A DNA stretch of 45,894 bases from JBBQNJ01 sp038329845 (GTDB lineage Bacteria; Planctomycetota; Phycisphaerae; Tepidisphaerales; Tepidisphaeraceae): NCBI GenBank assembly GCA_038329845.1, contig JBBQNJ010000035.1, forward strand, positions 1 through 45,894, written 5' to 3'. How positions within the stretch are numbered: position 1 is the first letter of the stretch; the number at the start of each line of letters is the position of its first letter. The position numbers and the translations under genes are program-made. Below the pieces are notes generated by a model. The model was not told where the DNA came from. It did not search any database and was given only the letters and a program-made list of their open reading frames with translations. Of this stretch, positions 24,471-31,511 are shown one piece after another.

Positions 24471-24920
24471 TCAATGAGTGCCGCTGGCGCCGTGGTGATG
24501 CGATGAACCCGGCGGCTCATCATGCGAGTGCGATTCGGGGACTTCCTCCGGTGCATTGGCGCGAACAATCGGACCGATCACCGCCGCGGCCAGAAACAGT
24601 CCGCCGACGATGAAGAGCGTCACGCCCGCCCATGGGGCCGGCTCGGCGATGACCGGATGCGGCTCATCGACACGAAGCGCCATACCGGACTCACCGCTCG
24701 CCAGGGGCGCTGCGGGATGATCCAGGTCTACGGAATGATCCAGCGCCGCGGAATGATCCGGTGCCGCGGGATGATCCAGCGCTGCGGGATGATCCGGTGC
24801 CGCGGGATGATCCGGCGCTGCGGGATGATCCGGCGCTGCGGGATGATCCGGCACTGCGGCCGCAACGGCCGCCAGAAGACCCATCCCGATCAACCCCGCC
24901 GCGATTCGTCCCGGTTTCAT
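24471..24920 (-). CDS. Small membrane protein with DHPAAP repeats and His-rich tail
   Basis: 149 residues: a signal sequence (RIAAGLIGMGLLAAVAAAV), eight six-residue repeats of the type P-D-H-P-A-A (residues 24-71), one transmembrane segment (about 98-119, VTLFIVGGLFLAAAVIGPIV) and a short tail rich in histidine (SHSHDEPPGSSHHHGASGTH). The arrangement puts Asp-His repeats outside and the His tail on the opposite face of the membrane. Metal binding is an obvious guess, but I recognise no family. It sits 16 nt after the HAD gene and 24 nt before the sulfatase, all on the minus strand. Confidence 0.7.
   Translation of the reverse strand: MKPGRIAAGLIGMGLLAAVAAAVPDHPAAPDHPAAPDHPAAPDHPAALDHPAAPDHSAALDHSVDLDHPAAPLASGESGMALRVDEPHPVIAEPAPWAGVTLFIVGGLFLAAAVIGPIVRANAPEEVPESHSHDEPPGSSHHHGASGTH
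24708..24851 (-). repeat. 18-bp tandem repeat coding for DHPAAP
   Basis: Eight copies of an 18-bp unit (GGATGATCCGGCGCTGCG on the plus strand, with variants). In-frame expansion within the small membrane protein gene. Later copies have drifted to LDHSVD and PDHSAA. Confidence 0.9.
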
Positions 24921-24936
24921 CGGCGAAAAGCTCCCT

Positions 24937-25635
24937 TCACACGCTCAACTTCAGCTTCGGCACGGCCCGCATCACCTCGTCGGGATCGAGCGAATCGACC
25001 ACGTAATCGGCATCGGTGAGCTTCGCCCGCGCATACGATGTCGCCACGGCCAGCACCTCGAAGCCCTCGCGCTTGACGCTCTTGATCACGGAGGGCGCAT
25101 CTTCAACGATCAGGCAATCGCCGGGAGTCAACGCTTGATGCATCTTCTCGCCCACCTGCCTCATCGTCATCAGATAGCCTTGCGGATCGGGCTTGCCGGC
25201 GGTCACGTCCTCGGCCGCGGTGATCACGCCGAAGCAATCGCGCAGGGCGATCCCCTCGAGCATGACCTCGATCTCTTCCCGCAGCGCCCCCGAGCAGATC
25301 GCCAGCGGTCGATCGCGCCACAGCCCGCGAACAAACTCCTCGACCCCGGGCAGCGCGTGGAACTGCTTGCGGTGGATCAGCTCCATCATCGCCTCGCTCT
25401 TGCGCGTCACGACGCGCAAGAACGTCTTAGGATCCAGCTCGCGGTGGCGCTTTTGAAACAGGTGGCGAAAGGCCCCTTTGTCGTCGAACCCCAGCAGTTC
25501 ATCGTAATACTCGGCCTCGGAGAGCTCGATCTTCTCGGCCTGCAACACCGAGTAAAACGCCTGAAAATGCAGGGGTTCGCTGTTGACGATCACCCCGTCG
25601 AAATCGAACAGCACCGCCGCCGGCCATGAACCCAT
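24937..25635 (-). CDS. HAD-superfamily hydrolase, beta-phosphoglucomutase-like
   Basis: 232 residues. Motif I is FDFDGVIVNSEP, with the nucleophile D11 and D13; ICSGA fits motif II; the lysine of TAGKPDPQGY is motif III; and VEDAPSVIKSVK is motif IV. The alpha-helical cap after motif I is of the beta-phosphoglucomutase/phosphatase kind. Substrates are small phosphorylated sugars. Its place directly after a secreted glycosidase and before a sulfatase suggests processing of a sugar phosphate from the same glycan, as an inference. Phosphatase and mutase cannot be told apart from sequence. Confidence 0.85.
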   Translation of the reverse strand: MGSWPAAVLFDFDGVIVNSEPLHFQAFYSVLQAEKIELSEAEYYDELLGFDDKGAFRHLFQKRHRELDPKTFLRVVTRKSEAMMELIHRKQFHALPGVEEFVRGLWRDRPLAICSGALREEIEVMLEGIALRDCFGVITAAEDVTAGKPDPQGYLMTMRQVGEKMHQALTPGDCLIVEDAPSVIKSVKREGFEVLAVATSYARAKLTDADYVVDSLDPDEVMRAVPKLKLSV

Positions 25636-25689
25636 GCCCGCAACGTATCCAACCGCCGCGCCGATGGCAAGACAAGCTCGCGGGCAATC

Positions 25690-28101
25690 TCACCGAGTCA
25701 GCTCGATGGTGAAGATCGGTTTATCGGCGGGGATCACCAGCTTGCCATCGGCACCGACCTCGCCTTCGCCGATCGGCTTGAAATGCCAGTTGAGCCACTT
25801 GTATTTCATCCCGGCCAAAGGCGGGGCGATCACGGTGGCGCCGGCGCGGACATACGCCACCGGCGGCTTGCCATCTCCTCCCCCGCCGCGGGTCATGCCC
25901 TGGTACGGCTTTTTGGTGTGCCCCATGTCGCCGCGGGCGACGTTCTCCTCCACCAGCTTAAAGCCGTTGTTGAAGCTGGTGCTCACCAGCGAGACCACCA
26001 CTTTCTTCGACTCGGCCAAGGGCTTGCCATCCTCGGCCACCGCCGCGAACGAGATGTACAACTCATCGTCGCCGACGGGATAGTTCACGCCGGGATCGTT
26101 GATCACGCTCACCTTGTCCAGCTCGATGCCATCGGCGAACTTCACCGGCCCATCCTGGCGGGCGAAGAAGCCGGTCCAGGAAACGCCGGCCGGGGCGTCG
26201 AGCTTCATGAAGCCGCGCTGCCAATCGAAGGTGATCTGATCGGTCGGGCGGATGGGATTCGCCTCATCCAGACCGCGCTCGACGGTGCGCCCGGAGACGC
26301 TGTCGTTTTCCACCGTCGGATCGACCTGCATATAGCAACCGTAGCGCCACGCCGTGGGCGCGATTTTCAGGCCCAGGTCGCCGAAACTTTGCCCGTAGCT
26401 GGCACTGCGGGGATCGTACAGGCTCTTACTGCCGAAGGTCATCACGGTGGGATTTTTCACCGGGTCCAGAACGCCCTCGCGGAACATCAGCCCCGCGGTT
26501 TTCATGGCGGCGGCGTAAATCTCGTCATTCTTGAAATGCACGCCTTCAACCGACGCCCCCGGTGAACCCTTGGGACCATCGTAGTAGGACATGTGGATCG
26601 GCGCAGAGTACGGCTCGGGCAGGTCCGGGTCGCTGGGCCTGCCGAACAGGTGGAAGTTGATGATGTCCCAGTCCTGGATCGCGCCCAGGGCCGCGATGCG
26701 GAAGGGAACCTCAGCGCGGTACTTGTCCGGGTTGTTCATCTGGAATTCGTAGACGAAGAACGGTTTTCCCGGCACGCGCCCCACCTCCATCCAGGGGATG
26801 CCCATCGCCAGCCGCGGCTGCTCTTCCAGACCGCTCATGAACGGGAAATGCGGCTGCTGGCGATCGATCGCCGTCTGCCAGATGTAGCTGCACATGGTGA
26901 CCGCATCGCCCTGCTGCTGCATGAGAACCGACTGAATGCGAAACCCATCGCCGGTGTCCAGCACCATCGGGCAAAGCCGCAGGCTCTTGCCCAGGCCCTT
27001 GGCGAAGTCGCGCCGGTCGGTCTTGTAGGCGATCTGCAGCTTCGAGAAAAACTCGAGCACATCGGCCCCGCGCTGGCGGGTGAAGTCATCGCGGCTGAAC
27101 GTCTGCTGGCTGGCGGTCAGCGCCGCGATCGCCGCGGGGTTCGCATCGTTAAAGGCCTTGCCGTTGCTCGGCGATGCCAGCGGCGCCAGCAGGATGGTGT
27201 TCGACGCGATCGCCTCGCCGGGCAGCAAAAATCCCCACGCCCGGGTCAGCCCGGCATCATCCTGGTACTTCTGCTTCAAAAAGTCCGACCAGCGAACCTG
27301 CAATTCATCCTTAAAGAACTTGGGCAGCTTCTGCCACGCCCCATTCACGAAATGGGCGAACGTCCACTCCTCGTTGGTCAGTTCCCACACCGCCATCTGC
27401 GGATCATCCCCCAGCCGCAGGCCCCCCTTGTACTTGTTGGGCCAGTCGGCGATCTGCTTCATCCGCCGCAGATGCACCTGGCGCATCCGCGCATCCCACG
27501 CCCCGACATCGGCCTCGCGCGGGCTGGGCTTTTTCATCGCCGCCACCGCCTGCTTCCACGCCTCGGCGGTGGCCGGATCGTCCACCAGCGCGGCATCGAC
27601 ATCGGGATCGGCCTGGCCGAAGTCGTTGAACGCCGTCATCCACACCTTGATCCCGCGCTTCTCCATCGCCTGGAACGAATACGCCGCGAGGTCGGCCCGC
27701 GAGCCATCCCCGATTTCGTAGTCGGGGTTGCGCCAGTCGCCCATCCCCCACCAGCGGACCAGGTTGAACCCCAGGTCGTCGATCCGCTGCGCCAGCGCAT
27801 CCATCACCCGCCGGCCCTTCTCGACTTTTTCCTTCCTCACCTCCGGCGAATCGCCCGGCTTGACGTAGTACTGCGAGAGCTTGGCCTCCAGGGAAAAATG
27901 TCCGATCCAGCCCCAATAGCGCACGCGCTGCCCCGCGAGCGACAGATGCCCATCCTTCACCGTCACGTACTTCTCATCGGGAATCGGGACGGGACTTTCG
28001 GCTTGTGCCATCGCCTGCTCCCTCGCCGCCATCGCCAGCAGCATCGAACAACCCACGAGGATGCCCCACGTGCCAGTCCAACTCGAAAAGTACCTTGTCA
28101 T
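25690..28101 (-). CDS. Secreted glycoside hydrolase-like protein, clan GH-A type
   Basis: 803 residues with a signal peptide (WGILVGCSMLLAMAAREQAMAQA). A TIM-barrel-like catalytic region begins with YWGWIGHFSLEAKLSQYYV and IDDLGFNLVRWWGMGDW. It has WELTNEEWTF, where N243-E244 fits the acid/base Asn-Glu of clan GH-A, and FFVYEFQMNNPDKYRAE, where E452 fits the nucleophile. Several hundred C-terminal residues look like beta-sandwich modules. The exact family (GH5-like or relatives) is not certain. I chose the ATG at 28101, which follows GAGAGGATC; the frame stays open upstream into a repeat but that part lacks protein character. It heads the minus-strand operon, with a 54-nt gap to the HAD gene. 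Confidence 0.8.
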   Translation of the reverse strand: MTRYFSSWTGTWGILVGCSMLLAMAAREQAMAQAESPVPIPDEKYVTVKDGHLSLAGQRVRYWGWIGHFSLEAKLSQYYVKPGDSPEVRKEKVEKGRRVMDALAQRIDDLGFNLVRWWGMGDWRNPDYEIGDGSRADLAAYSFQAMEKRGIKVWMTAFNDFGQADPDVDAALVDDPATAEAWKQAVAAMKKPSPREADVGAWDARMRQVHLRRMKQIADWPNKYKGGLRLGDDPQMAVWELTNEEWTFAHFVNGAWQKLPKFFKDELQVRWSDFLKQKYQDDAGLTRAWGFLLPGEAIASNTILLAPLASPSNGKAFNDANPAAIAALTASQQTFSRDDFTRQRGADVLEFFSKLQIAYKTDRRDFAKGLGKSLRLCPMVLDTGDGFRIQSVLMQQQGDAVTMCSYIWQTAIDRQQPHFPFMSGLEEQPRLAMGIPWMEVGRVPGKPFFVYEFQMNNPDKYRAEVPFRIAALGAIQDWDIINFHLFGRPSDPDLPEPYSAPIHMSYYDGPKGSPGASVEGVHFKNDEIYAAAMKTAGLMFREGVLDPVKNPTVMTFGSKSLYDPRSASYGQSFGDLGLKIAPTAWRYGCYMQVDPTVENDSVSGRTVERGLDEANPIRPTDQITFDWQRGFMKLDAPAGVSWTGFFARQDGPVKFADGIELDKVSVINDPGVNYPVGDDELYISFAAVAEDGKPLAESKKVVVSLVSTSFNNGFKLVEENVARGDMGHTKKPYQGMTRGGGGDGKPPVAYVRAGATVIAPPLAGMKYKWLNWHFKPIGEGEVGADGKLVIPADKPIFTIELTR

Positions 28102-28194
28102 GTGCCGATCCTCTCGAAGAGATTCAGAATCCCCAGCGCTCATCGCATAGCTTACCCTATCGGCGGGAAGATCACCAAGGAGGCGAATTGACCA

Positions 28195-28295
28195 GAGCAA
28201 GAACCAGGATGAACACCGATGGGCAGGATAAACAGGATGAACAGGATCGAGGCGCGCGGTGAAGCTCGGCTCAATCGCCTTATCCTGTGTCAAAT
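28195..28295. repeat. CAGGAT/ATCCTG dispersed repeat, copy 3
   Basis: GAGCAAGAACCAGGATG, then CAGGATAAACAGGATGAACA, a centre GAGGCGCGCGGTGAAGC and finally CTTATCCTGTG. The order and the centre closely match the copy at 40725-40822. It sits upstream of the glycosidase gene. Confidence 0.8.
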
Positions 28296-28337
28296 GTCCC
28301 CTTTCTTGGCTCCGCTTTCCTGGCTCCTGGATCGTGG

Positions 28338-28539
28338 CCTCGCTGGCGCTTCGGGCTAACGTGATGCGTTTGACGCATTCGTGACTTGCCGCACCCGCGC
28401 TGGATCGTTGCCGCGTTACCTCGCTGGCGCTTCGGGCTAACGTGATGCGTTTGACGCATTCGTGACTTGCCGCACCCGCGCTGGATCATTGCCGCGCTGG
28501 ATCGCTGCCTCGTTGCCTCGCTGGCGCTTCGGGCTAACG
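28338..28539. repeat. REP-like repeat cluster (CCTCGCTGGCGCTTCGGGCTAACG type)
   Basis: Three copies of a 24-bp core starting CCTCGCTGGCGCTTCGGG at 28338, 28419 and 28516. The first two are part of an 81-bp tandem unit that includes ATGCGTTTGACGCAT, a 5-bp-stem hairpin, and a CGCACCCGCGCTGGATC segment. This core is a frequent extragenic element in planctomycete genomes. With its hairpin it resembles REP elements mobilised by RAYT-type transposases, a remnant of which lies at 349-645. Confidence 0.75.
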
Positions 28540-28631
28540 CTTCTGTTCGGCCACATCACCGCCGAGGGCGACGGGGCCACATGCTCGATGCTTTGCCGAA
28601 CCGCCGCCGCGGGCATTACACTCACTCGATC

Positions 28632-29627
28632 ATGCTCACCGCGTTCATCCGATTCGGCGATGGCCGGCTCTCCACCGCGACCGATCCACAGACCCTGGCG
28701 GCGGCGCTGCGCGATCCGCACGCGGTCTTCTGGCTGGACATGGTTAAGCCGGACGATGACGAGATCGGTCTGCTGGACGAGGTGTTCGGGTTCCATCCCC
28801 TGGCGATCGAGGACTCGATCCATTACACCCAGCGGCCCAAGATCGAAAGCTATCGCCACGTCGGCGACGCTCTGCAGCAGGGATACTTTTACATGGTCTT
28901 CCACGGCCCGGACCTCGAGACCTTCCGCGAGAATCTGCGCACCAAGGAACTGGACTTGTTCATGTCCGAGCGCTACCTGGTGACGATCCACGATGAATCG
29001 ATCCGCCCGATCGACGAGATCCACGAGCGGGCCAACGCCGATGTGGATGTGGTGCTGGGGCCGGGGATCGACATCGTGCTGCACCGAATCCTCGATCGGA
29101 TGGTCGATGGTTATACCCCGATCCTGGATTATCTTCAGGACCAGATCGACGAGCTGGAGGAAAAGGCGGTTTTATCCCCGTCGCCGGAGGTGCTTCAACG
29201 GATCGGGCAGAAAAAGCGGGAATTGCTGAATCTCCGCCGGATCATCGGCCCGCAGCGCGAGGTGATGGCCCAGCTCACCCGCGGCGAAGTTCCCTTCATC
29301 CGCGAAAGCACCCGGATCTACATGCGGGATGTGCAGGATCACCTGATCCGCGCTGTCGAGCTGATCGAGCTGTACCGCGACCTGGCCGTGGGGGCTCGCG
29401 ACATCTATCTCTCGAGCATCAGCAACAACCTCAACCACATCATGAAAACGCTGACAATCCTGAGCGTGATCGCCCTGCCGATGACGGTGGTGACCAGCTT
29501 TTTCGGGATGAACTTCGACGCGATCCCCGGCCTGCACTCTCCCACCGGCTTCTGGATCACCGTGGTATTCATGGGATTTCTGGTCGCGGCCCTGCTCTAC
29601 GCGTTCCACTGGAAACGATGGTTGTAG
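28632..29627 (+). CDS. corA: CorA-family magnesium/cobalt transporter
   Basis: 331 residues. A soluble N-terminal funnel domain (LTAFIRFGDGRLSTATDP, FWLDMVKPDDDEI, EDSIHYTQRPKIE) and a long helix lead to two C-terminal transmembrane segments. The GMN motif (residues 292-294, SFFGMNFDAIPG) at the end of the first is the signature of the divalent-cation selectivity loop, and the protein ends with a basic cap (HWKRWL). It forms pentameric Mg2+ channels in other bacteria. The ATG at 28632 was chosen because everything upstream in frame is REP-like repeat. No clear ribosome site is visible, so the start is moderately certain. Confidence 0.92.
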   Translation: MLTAFIRFGDGRLSTATDPQTLAAALRDPHAVFWLDMVKPDDDEIGLLDEVFGFHPLAIEDSIHYTQRPKIESYRHVGDALQQGYFYMVFHGPDLETFRENLRTKELDLFMSERYLVTIHDESIRPIDEIHERANADVDVVLGPGIDIVLHRILDRMVDGYTPILDYLQDQIDELEEKAVLSPSPEVLQRIGQKKRELLNLRRIIGPQREVMAQLTRGEVPFIRESTRIYMRDVQDHLIRAVELIELYRDLAVGARDIYLSSISNNLNHIMKTLTILSVIALPMTVVTSFFGMNFDAIPGLHSPTGFWITVVFMGFLVAALLYAFHWKRWL

Positions 29628-29872
29628 AGGAAGGCATTGAGGCATCGAGGCACGGAGCGGGAGGAAGGCATTGAGGCACGGAGGGGGAGGAAGGGGACGG
29701 GAGCAGATCTATTCGGTCCACGCTAGCGATACGTATTCAGCTCATCGCCCTGCCGCCCCATCGCGTTCGTCAACCCCCTTTCGCCCGCTCACCCCTTCGC
29801 CCATTCGCCCCCCTCACCCCCCTCACCCCCCTCACCCCCTCGACCCTTCGTGCCTCAATGCCTTCCCCTGCC
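29628..29872. other. Low-complexity spacer with inverted GGCATTGAGGCACGG repeat
   Basis: GGAAGGCATTGAGGCACGG-type sequence occurs twice near 29631-29690, and its complement CGTGCCTCAATGCCTTCC lies at about 29850-29867. The pair could form a long-range stem around CCCCCTCACCCCCCTCACC-type low-complexity DNA. No gene is seen. Confidence 0.5.
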
Positions 29873-30754
29873 CTATCCTCCCAGCGGCAGGCGGACGGCG
29901 AAATCCGATCCCTTGCCCGGTTCGCTGCGCACCACGATCCGGCCGCCGTGTTCTTCGATGATGCGGCGGGTCATCGCCAGGCCCAGGCCCGTGCCGCCCT
30001 TTTTCGTCGAGTAGTAGGCGCTGAAGATTTTTTCCACTGCCTCGGGCGCGATGCCCGGGCCGGTGTCGATTACGTGGATCGTTGCGGCGCGATCGTCGCA
30101 CATCGTGGACAGCAGCAGCTCGCCCCCCTCGCCCCCCTCGCCCCCCTGCCCCCCCTGACCCCCCTGACCTCGATTTTCGCTCATCGCCTGCACCGCGTTG
30201 AGCATCAGGTTCAAAATAGCCTGCTTGATCAGCCGCTCATCCACCCTGGCAACCAGTGGCGATGTGAACGGTGCCTGGCGAAGCCGCACCTGCTGCGTGC
30301 GCGCCTGCGGAGTAAAGAAATCGACCAGTTCCTCGAGCAGACGATTGAGATCCACCGGACGGCGGTTCAGCTCCACCTTTCCGGCATAGCGCAGGAAGTC
30401 ATCGAGGATGTCGCGCAGCCGCCCAGCCTCGCGCTGCACCACGTTAAGCCGGTTACAGATGCGCGAGTAGGCGGGGTTCTCGGGCAGCAAATCCTCCTGC
30501 AACAGTTGCAGGTTGAGCTGCACCGTGGAAAGAGGATTCTTGATCTCGTGAGCCAGCCCGCCGGTGAGAGTGCCCAGCTCGGCCAGCCGCTGCGCCTGTT
30601 TGAGTCGCAGCAGCCGGCGGTGCTGGATGCGGCGGGCCTTGCGGGCGAGCCGCCGCGCCCGCCGGGCCAGCCGGCGCAGCCGGCGCGACATCCACCAGCC
30701 GGTCCCGATCGCCGCCAGCAGCCCGCACGCCAATCCCCAGGCGAAATAGACCAT
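29873..30754 (-). CDS. Orphan sensor histidine kinase
   Basis: 293 residues. One N-terminal membrane segment (FAWGLACGLLAAIGTGWW) is followed by a very Arg-rich juxtamembrane stretch, then the HisKA domain with phospho-acceptor H69 (LAHEIKNPLSTVQLNL) and the HATPase domain with N box LNLMLNAVQAM, DTGPGI and GTGLGLAM. There is almost no extracytoplasmic sensor, and no response regulator lies next to it in the window. Between the N box and DTGPGI is an insert of G-G-Q/G-G-E repeats made by a 9-bp DNA repeat. It starts 11 nt after pyrE on the same strand, so it is probably cotranscribed with that pyrimidine gene. Confidence 0.88.
   Translation of the reverse strand: MVYFAWGLACGLLAAIGTGWWMSRRLRRLARRARRLARKARRIQHRRLLRLKQAQRLAELGTLTGGLAHEIKNPLSTVQLNLQLLQEDLLPENPAYSRICNRLNVVQREAGRLRDILDDFLRYAGKVELNRRPVDLNRLLEELVDFFTPQARTQQVRLRQAPFTSPLVARVDERLIKQAILNLMLNAVQAMSENRGQGGQGGQGGEGGEGGELLLSTMCDDRAATIHVIDTGPGIAPEAVEKIFSAYYSTKKGGTGLGLAMTRRIIEEHGGRIVVRSEPGKGSDFAVRLPLGG
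30119..30172 (-). repeat. 9-bp tandem repeat inside the histidine kinase gene
   Basis: About six copies of a 9-bp unit (CGCCCCCCT, drifting to GACCCCCCT) encode repeated Gly-Gly-Glu and Gly-Gly-Gln in the ATPase domain. The unit preserves the frame. Confidence 0.85.
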
Positions 30755-30765
30755 GCCCGATCCGC

Positions 30766-31287
30766 CTAGCCGATGCCCAGGTCCGTGCTGGTGAAGAGAC
30801 TTTCCATGATGTGTCCGGCGGATTCGATGTTCTGCCGCGCCCCCTCGAGCCGGTCGATCACGCCGACGATCCGCTCGACTACAGCGCCGGCGAGTTGGAG
30901 GCTCTTGGCGGCCTCGAGGACCTGCCCGCCGGTGGTGAGGATGTCCTCGACGAGCAGCACCTCGTCGCCGCGCTCCAAGACCCCCTCGATCTGCTTGGCG
31001 GTGCCGTAATCTTTTTTCGAGTTGCGGACGATCACAAAGGGAAGCCCGCACGCCATGGATGTCGCCGCCGCCAGCGCCACCGCGCCCAGCTCGGCACCGG
31101 CGATTCGCCGGGTTCGCGGCGTGACCTTGGCGGCGAAGAGTTTGCCCAGCTCGATCAGAATGTCCGGCTGCGTTTCAAACCGGTACTTGTCCAGGTAATA
31201 GCTGCTCTTTCGCCCGCTGCGCAAGGTGAAGTCCCCGCGCAACAGCGCCACGTCGGCAATCCGCTTGACCAATTGTGTGTGATCCAT
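30766..31287 (-). CDS. pyrE: Orotate phosphoribosyltransferase
   Basis: 173 residues. It makes orotidine 5'-phosphate from orotate and PRPP in pyrimidine synthesis. The PRPP-binding motif VLLVEDILTTGG is present, with the expected FTLRSGRKSSYYLDKY substrate region near the N-terminus (18-33) and IVRNSKKDYGT for the flexible loop. Length is slightly short but normal for the compact form. It precedes the histidine kinase by 11 nt. Upstream is a 224-bp spacer with an 8-bp satellite, so its promoter must lie near or within that. Confidence 0.92.
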   Translation of the reverse strand: MDHTQLVKRIADVALLRGDFTLRSGRKSSYYLDKYRFETQPDILIELGKLFAAKVTPRTRRIAGAELGAVALAAATSMACGLPFVIVRNSKKDYGTAKQIEGVLERGDEVLLVEDILTTGGQVLEAAKSLQLAGAVVERIVGVIDRLEGARQNIESAGHIMESLFTSTDLGIG

Positions 31288-31368
31288 CGTCAGTCTCCAT
31301 AGTGGCAGGGTGAGGGGGTGAGGGGGTGGAGGGGTGAGGGGGTGGAGGGGTGAGAACGCGAGGACCGC

Positions 31369-31488
31369 TTGTCACCTTGCCACCTTGTCACCTTGCCACC
31401 TTGTCACCTTGCCACCTTGCCACCTTGTCACCTTGCCACCTTGCCACCTTGTCACCTTGTCACCTTGTCACCTTGTCACCTTGTCGCC
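31369..31488. repeat. 8-bp satellite, 15 units
   Basis: Fifteen contiguous 8-bp units alternate TTGTCACC and TTGCCACC, with the last TTGTCGCC. The C/T alternation at one position follows a partly ordered pattern. A separate GGGTGGAGG/GGGTGAGG run lies beside it at about 31309-31352. The block is between pyrE and the phosphoglucomutase/phosphomannomutase gene and has no spacers, so it is not a CRISPR array. Confidence 0.95.
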
Positions 31489-31511
31489 CATTCACTCCCT
31501 CACGCTCTCTG

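Noticed and set aside
24447..24474. Upstream TTG start for the sulfatase
   Set aside because: It overlaps the preceding gene, gives no signal peptide, and the ATG at 24447 matches the family N-terminus.
26593..28191. 532-codon plus-strand frame antisense to the glycosidase
   Set aside because: Composition (Arg, His, Pro) is that of the antisense strand of a GC-rich gene; no domain seen.
25690..28293. 64-codon N-terminal extension of the glycosidase
   Set aside because: The extension is translated from the CAGGAT repeat and lies before a good signal peptide with its own ribosome site.
31369..31488. CRISPR-like array
   Set aside because: Units are 8 bp and contiguous without spacers, and no cas genes are present.
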